Below the pieces are notes generated by a model that saw only the letters and a list, made by a program, of their open reading frames with translations, was not told the origin of the DNA and did not search any database. A DNA stretch of 8,885 nucleotides from Alphaproteobacteria bacterium (GTDB lineage: Bacteria; Pseudomonadota; Alphaproteobacteria; Rhizobiales; Hyphomicrobiaceae), in the NCBI GenBank assembly GCA_024279745.1, contig JAJRRE010000346.1:1-8885 (forward strand). The letters run 5' to 3'. The position numbers and the translations under genes were made by a program. Positions 1 to 7,991 of the stretch are shown in pieces (the stretch's first letter is position 1; the number at the start of each line of letters is the position of its first letter).

Positions 1-194
1 TGTTCCAGGAGGCACCAAAGGGCGCGTATTCGCTAAATCTGCTGTGGAACAAAGCGATGGAATCAAGGCGCTTGTTCGGCTTTTGCGCTAACGCTATCTG
101 GATGCATGTCGGTGATCCGGCATCGCTTGAGTTAGCGGAAAGGCAATTGCGCAATGGCAGAACGCAAAGCGGGGGTGAAAGCGGCGACGCCTAA
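1..194 (+). CDS. Sugar-1-phosphate nucleotidyltransferase (MurU-like), C-terminal end, partial
   Basis: This is the last ~63 codons of a gene that starts left of the window. It is read in the frame beginning at base 3 and stops at TAA 192-194. The visible protein contains SRLFGF, then IWMHVGDP and LELAERQL. This resembles the C-terminus of NDP-sugar pyrophosphorylases, where a W-x-H-V/I-G-x-P segment precedes a final helix. In alphaproteobacteria the gene just before addB is commonly a MurU-type N-acetylmuramate-1-phosphate uridylyltransferase of cell-wall sugar recycling, or a related mannose-1-phosphate guanylyltransferase. The catalytic N-terminal half is out of view, so substrate and symbol cannot be fixed. 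The last 13 codons (NGRTQSGGESGDA) overlap the start of addB in another frame and look like a non-conserved extension. The overlap suggests co-transcription and translational coupling with addB. Confidence 0.75.
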   Translation, partial: FQEAPKGAYSLNLLWNKAMESRRLFGFCANAIWMHVGDPASLELAERQLRNGRTQSGGESGDA

Positions 195-3100
195 GCACGA
201 TGTTCACCCAAAGGTGTTTACAATCCCGCCGGGGCAGCCCTTTTTAAACGCTTTGGCCCGCGCCATTTTGAACGGTGATTTACCCCGCGCGGGAGGCTCA
301 CGCCCGGCGCCGCTCGATCTGCCCGCCATGACCATATTGCTGCCGACACAGCGCGCTACGCGAGGCTTGCAAGAAGCCTTTCTAACTGTCGGCGGCGGCT
401 CGACAATGCTGCTGCCGAAAATTCGCGCCATTGCACAGGGCGATGAAGACCTGACGCTGTTATCCGGGCTGGCATCGGCGCATGAGTTTGGGGTGACAGA
501 TATTGCAGCTTGCGCCGACAACGATGCTTGCGCCGCCTACGCTGCAGCGACGGAGCAGGCGGCGGACCCGTTTGAAATTCCCCCAGCTGTCAGCGAGATC
601 GAACGGCGCCTTGTGTTAACGCAATTGGTCTTGGCCTGGTCGAAGGCGCAAGCTGCGGCCGATGATGATGCGCTTGCCCCGGTGGCCGGGCGCGGTGCGG
701 CAACCCCGGCGCAAGCAGCGAAGTTGGCTGGTGAATTGGCAACGCTGATTGACATGGTTGAGACGGAAAATGTTTCCCTCGATGGGCTGGTCGATCTGGT
801 GCCGGAAGACTATTCACAGCACTGGCAGCGCACGCTGGATTTTCTGCAAATAGTGACAGCGTTCTGGCCGGCGCATCTGGCTGAGCAGGGCTTCGTGTCC
901 GCCGCTGATCGGCGCAATCAGCTGATCCTTGGCGAGGCGGCCCGCCTTGCTGCAGCGCCGCCTGCAGGGCCGCTGATCATCGCCGGTGTGACCGGGTCTA
1001 TTCCCGCAACCGGAGCGTTGATGAAAATTGTGTCGCGCCTGCCGCGCGGCGCCATCGTGTTGCCGGCGCTGGACCAGACGATAGATGATGAAGGCTGGCA
1101 GTGTATTGGCGGCGAGGTGGGGGGCGATAAAAAGGCGACGCATGAGGAAAGGATCGCGGCGACTGATGCCGTTTCAAACGGCACGGAAGCAGATAACAAT
1201 TATAACGGAAGCACCAATGACAAAGGCAGCGCGCAAGTCCTGCGCGATGCTTTTGGCCGTCCTCTACAAAGCGGTCATCCCGAGCACCCGCAATATGGCA
1301 TGAAGAAATTGCTGCAAGTATTGGGCGTGGCACGCAGCGACGTTCAGCTTTTGCCCGGCGCCCAGTGCGATGCGGCCCAAACCGCGCGGCAGTCGTTAAT
1401 TTCCCAAGCCATGCGTCCTGCCGGGGCGACTGCCCATTGGCACGACTTTACCGCGACCGCCGACCGCCAATTATTGCGCGAGGCGTTGTCCGGCGTGGCG
1501 CTGATTTCGAGTGCCAACACCCATGATGAAGCCGAAGCAGTCGCGCTGATTTTGCGCGAAGCGGCTGAGACGCCAGGCAAGACCGCGGCGCTTATTTCGC
1601 CTGATAGATTGCTCGCGCGCCGTGTCGCCATTCGTCTGGAAGCGTGGGGCATTCGCGTCGATGATTCCGCCGGGCGGCCATTTGCCAAAACCGTTCCGGG
1701 TGCTTTTCTCAATCTGGTGATCGACGCGGTTGCCAATGAGTTCGCGCCGGCGCAGTTGATGTCCTTGCTCAAGCATCCCTTGTTACGTCTGGGGTTGCCG
1801 GTAGCGCAAGTGCGCCGTGCGGCTCGCGCGCTGGAGCTGAGCGCATTTCGTACCGCCTATCTGGGGGTGGGTTTGGACGGTGTGGAAGCGGCGCTTGAGC
1901 GGGCCAAGGCCGAAACCGATGGCGGCCAACGCATGGGCCGCGCCGTGCAACGCTTATGGGATGAGGATTGGACCGCCGCGCGCGATCTGGTCAGCGGGTT
2001 GCAATCGGCTTTCAAGCCCCTGACGGATTTATTCGCGCCTTCAACCGGGGCTGACAATGCCAACAATATTCCGGACGACGACTGTTTTGCGCTGCGCGAT
2101 CTGGCCAAGGCGCATATTACTGTGGCCGAGACTTTATCCCTGCTGCCGGATCAAGAAGTCCCCACCGCGCTCTGGCAGGGAGAGGCGGGGGAAGCGGCAT
2201 CGTTGTTTTTCACCGGCCTGATTGATGAGGCCTTGCCGGCTCCGGACCTGGCGGCGCGGGACTATCCCGACCTTTACCGGAATTTGATTGTCGGGCAAAA
2301 TGTGCGCTCGCGGGTTCCCGTACATCCAAGGCTGTCGATCTGGGGGCCGTTTGAAGCGCGGTTGCAGCAGGCGGATGTCGTAATATTGGGATCGCTCAAC
2401 GAAGGCACATGGCCTGACGCCGCCGATCCGGGACCCTGGCTCAATCGGCCCATGCGCCAACAATTGGGCCTGCCCTCGCCGGAGGAAAAGATTGGGCAGG
2501 CGGCTCATGATTTCAGCTGCTTTTTAGGAGCCCCGCAGGTTTATCTCACGCGCGCGGCAAAAGTGGACGGTGTGCCGACGGTTCCCTCGCGCTGGTTGAT
2601 GCGCCTTTCGGCCCTGCTCGACGGCATGGAAATGGGCGAACAAAGTGCTGCTGGTTTGCACAATTCAAACAATTCAAACAATCCAAACAATTCAGACAAC
2701 GCAGATGCAACGGGGCAAGACGTGGCGGGCTATGCCCTGGCGCCGGACAAGCCGTGGCTGCAATGGGCGCGTGCGCGTGATCAAATCGGCAACCGAATCT
2801 TGATTAGCGCGCCGCAGCCGCGCCCGCCGGTAAAGCTGCGCCCGCGTGCCTTGTCGGTAACCGCGATTGAGAAATGGATCGCCAATCCCTATGCCATTTT
2901 TGCCGGGCGAATCTTAAAGCTCGATCCGCTTCCCAAATTGGGGACGGAGCCGGGCGCGGCCTTGAAGGGCGCGATCATTCACGACGCCTTGTCGCGGTTT
3001 TCACTGCGTTACAATCGCACTTTGCCCGATGATATTGAGACGGCACTGGTGGCGATTGCCGCCGAAGTACTGGATGATTATAAAGCCCATCCCCGGGTGG

Positions 3101-3795
3101 CGGCGTTCTGGATGCCGCGCTTTGCACGCTTCGCGGCGTGGTTTGCCGGGCAGGAGCCGGGCTGGCGCAGGGGCATGAGCACGCTGCTTAGCGAAGTGGA
3201 TGGGCGGCTGACGTTCAAAGCACCGGCGGGATTATTCACCTTGCGCGCGCGCGCCGACCGGATCGATTTTGGCGACGCGGGCTTGATTATAACCGACTAT
3301 AAAACTGGCATGGCGCCGAGCGATAAAAAGGTGTTGTCGGGGGCGGCGCCGCAACTACCGCTGGAAGCTGCGATTGCGCAAGCGGCCGGCGATGAAAACG
3401 GCTTTGCCAATTTAGCCAACGGAGCGCGGGTTACCGGCTTGCGCTATGTGCGTGCCACGGGAGCCGAGCCGCCAGGGGAAGCACGGCTTGTTAAAACCGA
3501 TGATGTGTCGGCGCTGGCCGATGAGGCGTTGCGCGGTTTGCAGGGGCTGGTCGCAGCCTTTGACGATGAGGCGACGCCCTACAAGGCCGTGCGGCGCGCA
3601 GATTTCAGTTATGACTATGACGATTATGCCCATCTGGCGCGGGTGGCGGAATGGGCCGGGCATTCAGACGACGGTGCCAGCGGCACTAGCAGTACCAGCG
3701 GCACTAGCAGCGCGGGCGGTACTAGCAGCGCCAGTAACAGCGCCAGTAATAGCGCCAGTAGCGGCGCCGGTAGAAACAACGGCGGGGAGGCTTGA
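154..3795 (+). CDS. addB: AddB, double-strand break repair helicase-nuclease subunit B (alphaproteobacterial type)
   Basis: AddB is the second subunit of the cytoplasmic AddAB helicase-nuclease, which resects double-strand DNA ends and prepares 3' tails for RecA. The N-terminus has VFTIPPG (21-27) and ILLPTQRATRGL (61-72), typical of the alphaproteobacterial subtype. There is no Walker A motif, so this subunit is not expected to hydrolyse ATP. The C-terminal RecB-family nuclease is intact: GAIIH (His943), RADRID (Asp1035), TDYKTG (Asp1048, Lys1050) and QLPLEA (1067-1072). No cysteine occurs in the C-terminal third, so the Fe-S cluster of Bacillus AddB is absent. At 1213 aa it is longer than the ~1000-1060 I expect for this subtype. 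The excess lies in polar inserts: about 319-373, a short Asn-rich patch near 634-638, an N-S-N repeat at 837-851, and a Ser/Gly/Thr tail from 1176. The ATG at 154 lies 20 codons before the first conserved block, with a weak GGAAAGG 10 bases upstream. addA follows after 3 bases. Confidence 0.95.
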   Translation: MAERKAGVKAATPKHDVHPKVFTIPPGQPFLNALARAILNGDLPRAGGSRPAPLDLPAMTILLPTQRATRGLQEAFLTVGGGSTMLLPKIRAIAQGDEDLTLLSGLASAHEFGVTDIAACADNDACAAYAAATEQAADPFEIPPAVSEIERRLVLTQLVLAWSKAQAAADDDALAPVAGRGAATPAQAAKLAGELATLIDMVETENVSLDGLVDLVPEDYSQHWQRTLDFLQIVTAFWPAHLAEQGFVSAADRRNQLILGEAARLAAAPPAGPLIIAGVTGSIPATGALMKIVSRLPRGAIVLPALDQTIDDEGWQCIGGEVGGDKKATHEERIAATDAVSNGTEADNNYNGSTNDKGSAQVLRDAFGRPLQSGHPEHPQYGMKKLLQVLGVARSDVQLLPGAQCDAAQTARQSLISQAMRPAGATAHWHDFTATADRQLLREALSGVALISSANTHDEAEAVALILREAAETPGKTAALISPDRLLARRVAIRLEAWGIRVDDSAGRPFAKTVPGAFLNLVIDAVANEFAPAQLMSLLKHPLLRLGLPVAQVRRAARALELSAFRTAYLGVGLDGVEAALERAKAETDGGQRMGRAVQRLWDEDWTAARDLVSGLQSAFKPLTDLFAPSTGADNANNIPDDDCFALRDLAKAHITVAETLSLLPDQEVPTALWQGEAGEAASLFFTGLIDEALPAPDLAARDYPDLYRNLIVGQNVRSRVPVHPRLSIWGPFEARLQQADVVILGSLNEGTWPDAADPGPWLNRPMRQQLGLPSPEEKIGQAAHDFSCFLGAPQVYLTRAAKVDGVPTVPSRWLMRLSALLDGMEMGEQSAAGLHNSNNSNNPNNSDNADATGQDVAGYALAPDKPWLQWARARDQIGNRILISAPQPRPPVKLRPRALSVTAIEKWIANPYAIFAGRILKLDPLPKLGTEPGAALKGAIIHDALSRFSLRYNRTLPDDIETALVAIAAEVLDDYKAHPRVAAFWMPRFARFAAWFAGQEPGWRRGMSTLLSEVDGRLTFKAPAGLFTLRARADRIDFGDAGLIITDYKTGMAPSDKKVLSGAAPQLPLEAAIAQAAGDENGFANLANGARVTGLRYVRATGAEPPGEARLVKTDDVSALADEALRGLQGLVAAFDDEATPYKAVRRADFSYDYDDYAHLARVAEWAGHSDDGASGTSSTSGTSSAGGTSSASNSASNSASSGAGRNNGGEA
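2662..2706 (+). repeat. Five-copy 9-bp tandem repeat inside addB (N-S-N repeat)
   Basis: The unit AATTCAAAC occurs twice perfectly (2662-2670 and 2671-2679). It is followed by AATCCAAAC, AATTCAGAC and the more diverged AACGCAGAT. The repeat is in frame and encodes residues 837-851 of AddB: NSN NSN NPN NSD NAD. The unit is AT-rich compared with the surrounding gene. Copies become more diverged toward the 3' end. It sits between the helicase-like region and the start of the C-terminal nuclease domain, where a flexible linker would be tolerated. Because the unit is a multiple of three, gain or loss of copies would change length but not frame. Confidence 0.9.
3679..3768 (+). repeat. 18-bp and 12-bp tandem repeats coding the Ser/Gly/Thr-rich tail of AddB
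   Basis: Three 18-bp units (AGCGGCACTAGCAGTACC, AGCGGCACTAGCAGCGCG, GGCGGTACTAGCAGCGCC) are followed by three 12-bp units (AGTAACAGCGCC, AGTAATAGCGCC, AGTAGCGGCGCC). They encode residues 1176-1205 of AddB, low in complexity and rich in Ser, Gly, Thr and Ala. Every serine codon in the block is AGC or AGT. The block lies after the last nuclease motif, so it looks like a disordered tail rather than part of a folded domain. Nine codons later AddB ends. The final Gly-Gly-Glu-Ala codons carry the ribosome binding site of addA. Confidence 0.9.
3784..3790 (+). promoter_or_regulatory. Ribosome binding site of addA
   Basis: GGGGAGG lies 8 bases before the ATG at 3799, inside the last codons of addB. 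It is the strongest Shine-Dalgarno sequence on the plus strand here. It fixes the addA start, and the TGA-GCC-ATG junction favours translational coupling of the two subunits. Confidence 0.8.
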
Positions 3796-3798
3796 GCC

Positions 3799-6700
3799 AT
3801 GAGTACCAATTCTTCTTCCTCTTCGTCGTCGTCTTCGGGCCAGCCGGGCAACGACGCCTTGTCGGACATCGCACCCATGCTCGCGCAAACGACACGCAAT
3901 CAGGCAGACGCGGCCGACCCCATGGCTTCGGTCTGGGTGAGCGCCAATGCGGGCACCGGCAAAACCCATGTGCTGACCATGCGCGTGATGCGGTTGCTAC
4001 TCGCCGGTACCGCGCCAGAACGTATCTTGTGCCTGACCTATACCAAGGCGGCGGCGGCGGAAATGTCGAAACGGGTGTTCGATAAGCTGGCCCGCTGGGT
4101 CACCGCGCGTGACGACGAGTTGAACGATTTGTTGGTACAATTGCTGGAGCGCACGCCGCTGGAAGCTGAGATGGTGCGTGCGCGTCAGCTGTTCGCGTTG
4201 GCCATTGAAACGCCCGGCGGGCTCAAGGTGCAGACCATTCACGCGTTTTGTGAGCGTCTGCTGCAACGCTTTCCCTTGGAAGCAGGCGTGCCGCCGCATT
4301 TTTCAATTCTCGATGATGACACCACACGCACTTTGCAGCGCCAGGCCATCGACGATGTGCTGAGCCGCGCGATTCGCAGCCAAGGCTCTGCTTTGGCGCA
4401 GGCCTTAAAGACCGCGATTGCTTTTGCGGTGGATGATAATTTTGACGATCTGCTGCGCGATTGTCTGCGCCAGCGCGAGTGGCTGTCCTTCATGCTTCGG
4501 CGCGGTGCGGTAAGCGATGATGACAACGGGACAGGTAACGATGACTTTGCCCAGGCCGAAGCCGATTATCTCCGCTTGCTTGGTGTATCGCCGACCGCCA
4601 CAACACATTCGTTGCAAGAAGATTGTAATAGCGCGCTGAGCAATGAGATGTGCAAGGCCGCCGCCGAGGTCTTGCAGACGGGCTCCAAAAACGATGTGAA
4701 AGCGGCAGCGCGTGCATCCGATGTGGCGGCCGCACAAACGCCCGACACGCGCATCGAAGCGCTCGCCGCCCTGCTGCTGACCGGGACAGGCGAGCCGCGC
4801 AAAGCCCTGATGACCAAGGGGTTGATTAAGACCCATCCTGAAGTTGAAGACCAATTGCGGCGCGCGCAGGAGATTTTTCACCAGGCTGGCGAGGATTTGA
4901 AATCGCTGAAACTGCTTGCGGCGACGCTGGCCCTGCTGCGGCTTGGCAATGCGGTTATGCAGCGCTATAGCGCCGCCAAGGCTCGCCGGGCGGCGCTCGA
5001 TTTCGATGATCTTTTGGCGGCGGCGTCAAATCTGCTCAGTGCCACGCATTCGGCGCAATGGGTATTGTTCAAGCTCGACGGCGGGCTTGATCATATTCTG
5101 GTGGATGAGGCGCAAGACACAAGCCCGGTGCAATGGTCGGTGATCCGCGCGTTGGCAGCCGAGTTCTTTGCTGGCAGCGGGGCGCGGGAGCAGGTCCGTA
5201 CTTTGTTTGCGGTGGGCGATGAAAAACAATCAATCTATGGCTTTCAGGGCGCCGCGCCAAAAATGTTCGCCCAGATGGGGGCGGTCTTTGCCGACATGGC
5301 CAGCGAGGCGGATCAAACCTGGCGGCGCATTCCGCTGACCATGTCGTTTCGCACAGTAACGCCGGTGCTCGATTGCGTCGATCACGTCTTTGCCGACAAG
5401 ACCCGTGTCCCCGGCCTCAGTACAAGTAGCGACGCCATCAAGCATTTGGCTTTTCGTCAGGGGCAGGCCGGGATGGTCGAGATTTGGCCTAGTGAAGCGC
5501 ATGAAGATGCGGATGAGGCGCAGGTCTGGTCGCCGCTCAGCGATGACGCCGTTTCGGCGCCGGTGACACGGCTGGCCGACCGGATCGCCGGCACGATTGA
5601 AAGCTGGTTGGCAAATGGCGAACTTTTGGCCTCGCAGAACCGGCTGGTCACGGCCGGCGATATCATTATTTTGCTGCGCAAACGCCGTCCCTTCGCCGAG
5701 CCTATTGTAAAGGCGTTGAAAGCGCGCGGGATTCCGGTGGCGGGCGCCGACCGGCTTATGCTGAGCGACCAGATTGCGGTGCTTGATCTGATGGCGCTGG
5801 GGGAATTCTTGGTGCTGCCGGAAGATGATTTGTCCTTAGCAACGGTTTTGAAAAGCCCGCTGTTTGGCCTTGACGACGATCATTTGCTGAGCTTGGCGGT
5901 GCGTGCCAAAGGGTCTTTGCTGTGGTCGGCTTTGCTGGAACAAGCCAAGCAGGATGAGGTGTTCCAGGAGGCGGCCGACACGCTCAAACGCTGGCGCAGC
6001 CAGGCCGATTTTCTACCGCCTTATGAATTCTACGCTGCTGTTCTCGATCGCGATGGCGGGCGCAAAAAGATGCTGGCGCGTCTTGGTGCCGAAGCGTCCG
6101 ACCCGCTCGATGAATTTTTAAATCTGGCGCTGAGCTATGACGATGGCGCGCCGCCGTCCCTGCAAGGGCTGCTCGATTGGTTGCGCCGCTCAGACTATGA
6201 AATCAAACGCGATATGGAACATGGGCGCAATGAAGTGCGCGTCATGACGGTGCACGGTGCCAAGGGGCTCGAAGCGCCGATTGTGTTTCTGCCCGATACC
6301 TGCTCGGCTCGCTCCGGTGCTCGGCCCGGCGGTCTTGTCGATCTGGGCGAAGCGGCCAAACCAGCCGGGATTGCCGCGCCGTCGCCGTTGGTCTGGCAGG
6401 TCAAGGGGACCGCCAAACTTGATGTGATCAAAAACGCCAAACAGGAGCTCAACGACGACGAAGCACATGAGCGTCACCGGCTGTTATATGTGGCCATGAC
6501 CAGAGCCCGCGACCGGCTTTATGTCGCCGGATTTGAGGGTAAGCGCGGCCGCGATAAGGGCTGCTGGTATGATCTTATTGTCGAAGGGCTGGACGGCAAG
6601 CTGAGCAAGGTGACGGGCGCGGCCGGGCAGGATGTACTGCGTTGGGAGGTGCCGCAACGGACTGAGTGCGAAGGCGGCGGCGATGAAATAACAACGCCGG

Positions 6701-7518
6701 AGCAAGCAGTGAATTTGCCGGATTGGGCCCTGCGCCGGGCGCCATCGGAGCCGGCTTTGCAAGTGCCGTTGGCGCCGTCGCGTTTGGCGCCGCTGGAGAC
6801 AGATGATGACGGTGAACTGAGCGATGGAGGGCTGCAGACGCCTTCCGGGCAAGCAGGCGTGCTGGAGGGGGCGGACGGCGACGCGCAAACAATTAAGCAA
6901 ACCGCGTCACGCCAGGGCCCGCTCGAACAGAACATACTGCGCCCTTCGCAGCTGGTCGACGGCAATCGGTTCTTGCGCGGAACGTTGTCCCATGCCCTGC
7001 TGGAATATCTGCCACAATTGCCGGCAAAGCGCTGGGACGAGGCGGCGGCTGGTTTTGTTGAACGTCGCGCCAAAGGTCTGGCCAAGCGGGTTCGTGGATC
7101 AATTGTAAGTGAAGTCCTGGCGGTTCTGCGGGCGCCTGAATTTGCACCGTTGTTTGGCCCCGGTAGTCAAGCCGAAGTGCCGATTGTGGCGTCCATCGCC
7201 CCGCCCTCCGGCAAGGGGCCGCATTTGAAAATAACCGGGCAGATCGACCGCATGGTGCAATTGGGCGATGATGTGCTGATTGTTGATTTCAAAACCAACC
7301 GGCCGCCACCTTTTGAGCCTGAAAAAGTCGCCGATGCCTACCTTCTTCAGCTTGCGGCCTATCGTCTCGCTATCGGACAGGCTTTTCCACAATCGACCAT
7401 TCGAGCCGCCATATTGTGGACAGATGGCGTGCGGATCATGGAGATCCCGGCGCCAACGCTGGATATTCATGAAAAACGTCTGTGGACGTTGGACAGATCG
7501 GCGCTGCAACTCCCTTGA
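3799..7518 (+). CDS. addA: AddA, double-strand break repair helicase-nuclease subunit A
   Basis: AddA is the ATP-driven 3'-5' translocating subunit of AddAB, a UvrD/Rep-like superfamily 1A helicase fused to a RecB-type nuclease. All helicase motifs are visible: Walker A GTGKT (52-56), motif Ia TYTKAAAAEM (80-89), motif II VDEAQD (435-440), motif III GDEKQSIYGF (from 473), motif IV TMSFRT, motif V MTVHGAKGLE (816-825) and motif VI YVAMTRARDRL (897-907). The C-terminal nuclease has RGTLSH (His1065), GQID (Asp1150), VDFKTN (Asp1163, Lys1165) and QLAAY (1184-1188), so it should be active. Length (1239 aa) is slightly above the usual ~1150-1200. The excess is polar: Ser5-Ser13 is an unbroken serine run, 239-249 is Asp/Asn/Gly-rich, and about 998-1045 is an acidic linker between helicase and nuclease. 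The folded protein begins near residue 28. No frameshift or missing catalytic residue is seen. Confidence 0.97.
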   Translation: MSTNSSSSSSSSSGQPGNDALSDIAPMLAQTTRNQADAADPMASVWVSANAGTGKTHVLTMRVMRLLLAGTAPERILCLTYTKAAAAEMSKRVFDKLARWVTARDDELNDLLVQLLERTPLEAEMVRARQLFALAIETPGGLKVQTIHAFCERLLQRFPLEAGVPPHFSILDDDTTRTLQRQAIDDVLSRAIRSQGSALAQALKTAIAFAVDDNFDDLLRDCLRQREWLSFMLRRGAVSDDDNGTGNDDFAQAEADYLRLLGVSPTATTHSLQEDCNSALSNEMCKAAAEVLQTGSKNDVKAAARASDVAAAQTPDTRIEALAALLLTGTGEPRKALMTKGLIKTHPEVEDQLRRAQEIFHQAGEDLKSLKLLAATLALLRLGNAVMQRYSAAKARRAALDFDDLLAAASNLLSATHSAQWVLFKLDGGLDHILVDEAQDTSPVQWSVIRALAAEFFAGSGAREQVRTLFAVGDEKQSIYGFQGAAPKMFAQMGAVFADMASEADQTWRRIPLTMSFRTVTPVLDCVDHVFADKTRVPGLSTSSDAIKHLAFRQGQAGMVEIWPSEAHEDADEAQVWSPLSDDAVSAPVTRLADRIAGTIESWLANGELLASQNRLVTAGDIIILLRKRRPFAEPIVKALKARGIPVAGADRLMLSDQIAVLDLMALGEFLVLPEDDLSLATVLKSPLFGLDDDHLLSLAVRAKGSLLWSALLEQAKQDEVFQEAADTLKRWRSQADFLPPYEFYAAVLDRDGGRKKMLARLGAEASDPLDEFLNLALSYDDGAPPSLQGLLDWLRRSDYEIKRDMEHGRNEVRVMTVHGAKGLEAPIVFLPDTCSARSGARPGGLVDLGEAAKPAGIAAPSPLVWQVKGTAKLDVIKNAKQELNDDEAHERHRLLYVAMTRARDRLYVAGFEGKRGRDKGCWYDLIVEGLDGKLSKVTGAAGQDVLRWEVPQRTECEGGGDEITTPEQAVNLPDWALRRAPSEPALQVPLAPSRLAPLETDDDGELSDGGLQTPSGQAGVLEGADGDAQTIKQTASRQGPLEQNILRPSQLVDGNRFLRGTLSHALLEYLPQLPAKRWDEAAAGFVERRAKGLAKRVRGSIVSEVLAVLRAPEFAPLFGPGSQAEVPIVASIAPPSGKGPHLKITGQIDRMVQLGDDVLIVDFKTNRPPPFEPEKVADAYLLQLAAYRLAIGQAFPQSTIRAAILWTDGVRIMEIPAPTLDIHEKRLWTLDRSALQLP
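3811..3837 (+). repeat. Nine-serine codon run at the start of addA
   Basis: Nine consecutive serine codons, all TCN (TCT, TCC or TCG), start at codon 5 of addA. In RNA this is a pyrimidine-rich stretch just after the start codon, which should stay unpaired and may help initiation; that is inference. The codon set is entirely different from the AGY-only serine tail of AddB 45 bases upstream. Confidence 0.9.
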
Positions 7519-7543
7519 CGCGCCGCCTCACGATCCCTACCTG
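7515..7543 (+). promoter_or_regulatory. Possible sigma-70 type promoter of trxA
   Basis: TTGACG (7515-7520) overlaps the addA stop codon and is a near-consensus -35 box. A 17-base spacer leads to TACCTG (7538-7543), a weak -10 candidate matching only the TA start of TATAAT. Position in the only sizeable gap of the plus-strand cluster (7519-7618) supports a separate promoter for the housekeeping thioredoxin. The poor -10 keeps this tentative. trxA could also be served by read-through from addA. Confidence 0.35.
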
Positions 7544-7618
7544 TCTAGCGTGGAAGATGAGCCGCCTTATGATGAGCCCGCCGTCAAGGCGCGCGCAAAG
7601 CCCAGGAGAATTGACGAT

Positions 7619-7945
7619 ATGCCTAATGCACTTGCACATGTTTCCGATGCCGATTTTGAGGCTGAGGTCCTGAAGGCCTCGGGACCCGTCGTCGTTGATT
7701 TTTGGGCAGAATGGTGTGGCCCGTGCAAACAGATCGCGCCGTTACTTGATGAATTGGCATCCACGCTTGGCGATCAGGTCAAGATTACCAAAATGAACGT
7801 CGATGAGAACATGAACACGCCGGGTAAATACGGCATTCGCAGCATTCCAACCTTGCTGCTGTTCAAGGACGGTGAAGTGGTTGCGACGCTGCAAGGCTCG
7901 GCGCCGAAGAAAAAACTTGAAGACTGGATCAAAGCGCAGATTTAG
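7619..7945 (+). CDS. trxA: Thioredoxin 1
   Basis: TrxA is a cytoplasmic protein-disulfide reductant, recycled by NADPH-thioredoxin reductase, that serves ribonucleotide reductase, methionine sulfoxide reductase and oxidised proteins. The 108-residue product is the standard single-domain length. It carries the active site WCGPC (Trp32, Cys33, Cys36), the buried Asp27 in VVDFWAEW, the cis-proline loop SIPT (Pro77) and the C-terminal FKDGEVV/W103 region. The start is ATG 7619 because it gives the canonical N-terminus and follows AGGAGA (7604-7609) with a 9-base spacer. The frame stays open far upstream but lies inside addA there and is not coding. trxA directly after addA is a recurrent alphaproteobacterial arrangement. 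The gene ends at TAG, 48 bases before the stem of a strong terminator. Confidence 0.97.
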   Translation: MPNALAHVSDADFEAEVLKASGPVVVDFWAEWCGPCKQIAPLLDELASTLGDQVKITKMNVDENMNTPGKYGIRSIPTLLLFKDGEVVATLQGSAPKKKLEDWIKAQI

Positions 7946-7991
7946 GTCTGTCTCTTAAAGCCAACAGATCGCATTGGATCTCGGCTACAAC

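Noticed and set aside
3679..3768. AGCGG pentamers in the addB tail as Chi-like sites for AddAB
   Set aside because: AGCGG is the Bacillus Chi sequence, but a pentamer recurs by chance in GC-rich DNA and here it is part of the coding repeat. The Chi of this organism is unknown.
3624..3899. Minus-strand open frame with a Glu run and Leu/Ala repeats across the addB/addA junction
   Set aside because: The acidic run and Leu/Ala repeats are simply the reverse complement of the serine-codon tracts. No start context or homology supports it.
6519..7085. Long minus-strand open frame (188 codons) opposite addA, and similar ones such as 4405-4881
   Set aside because: Low-complexity Ser/Pro/Arg-rich translations with no recognisable motif, opposite a fully conserved gene. 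Such frames are expected in GC-rich DNA.
154..7518. AddAB as a novel anti-phage system
   Set aside because: All motifs and the gene order fit housekeeping AddAB recombination repair, and no defence-associated genes lie nearby.
7280..7618. N-terminal extension of thioredoxin into the addA region
   Set aside because: The frame is open but overlaps conserved AddA nuclease coding. ATG 7619 has a good ribosome binding site and gives a canonical 108-residue thioredoxin.
7966..7981. Small hairpin AGATC/GATCT as a terminator for the minus-strand genes
   Set aside because: Only 5 pairs with a 6-base loop and no U-tract on either strand.
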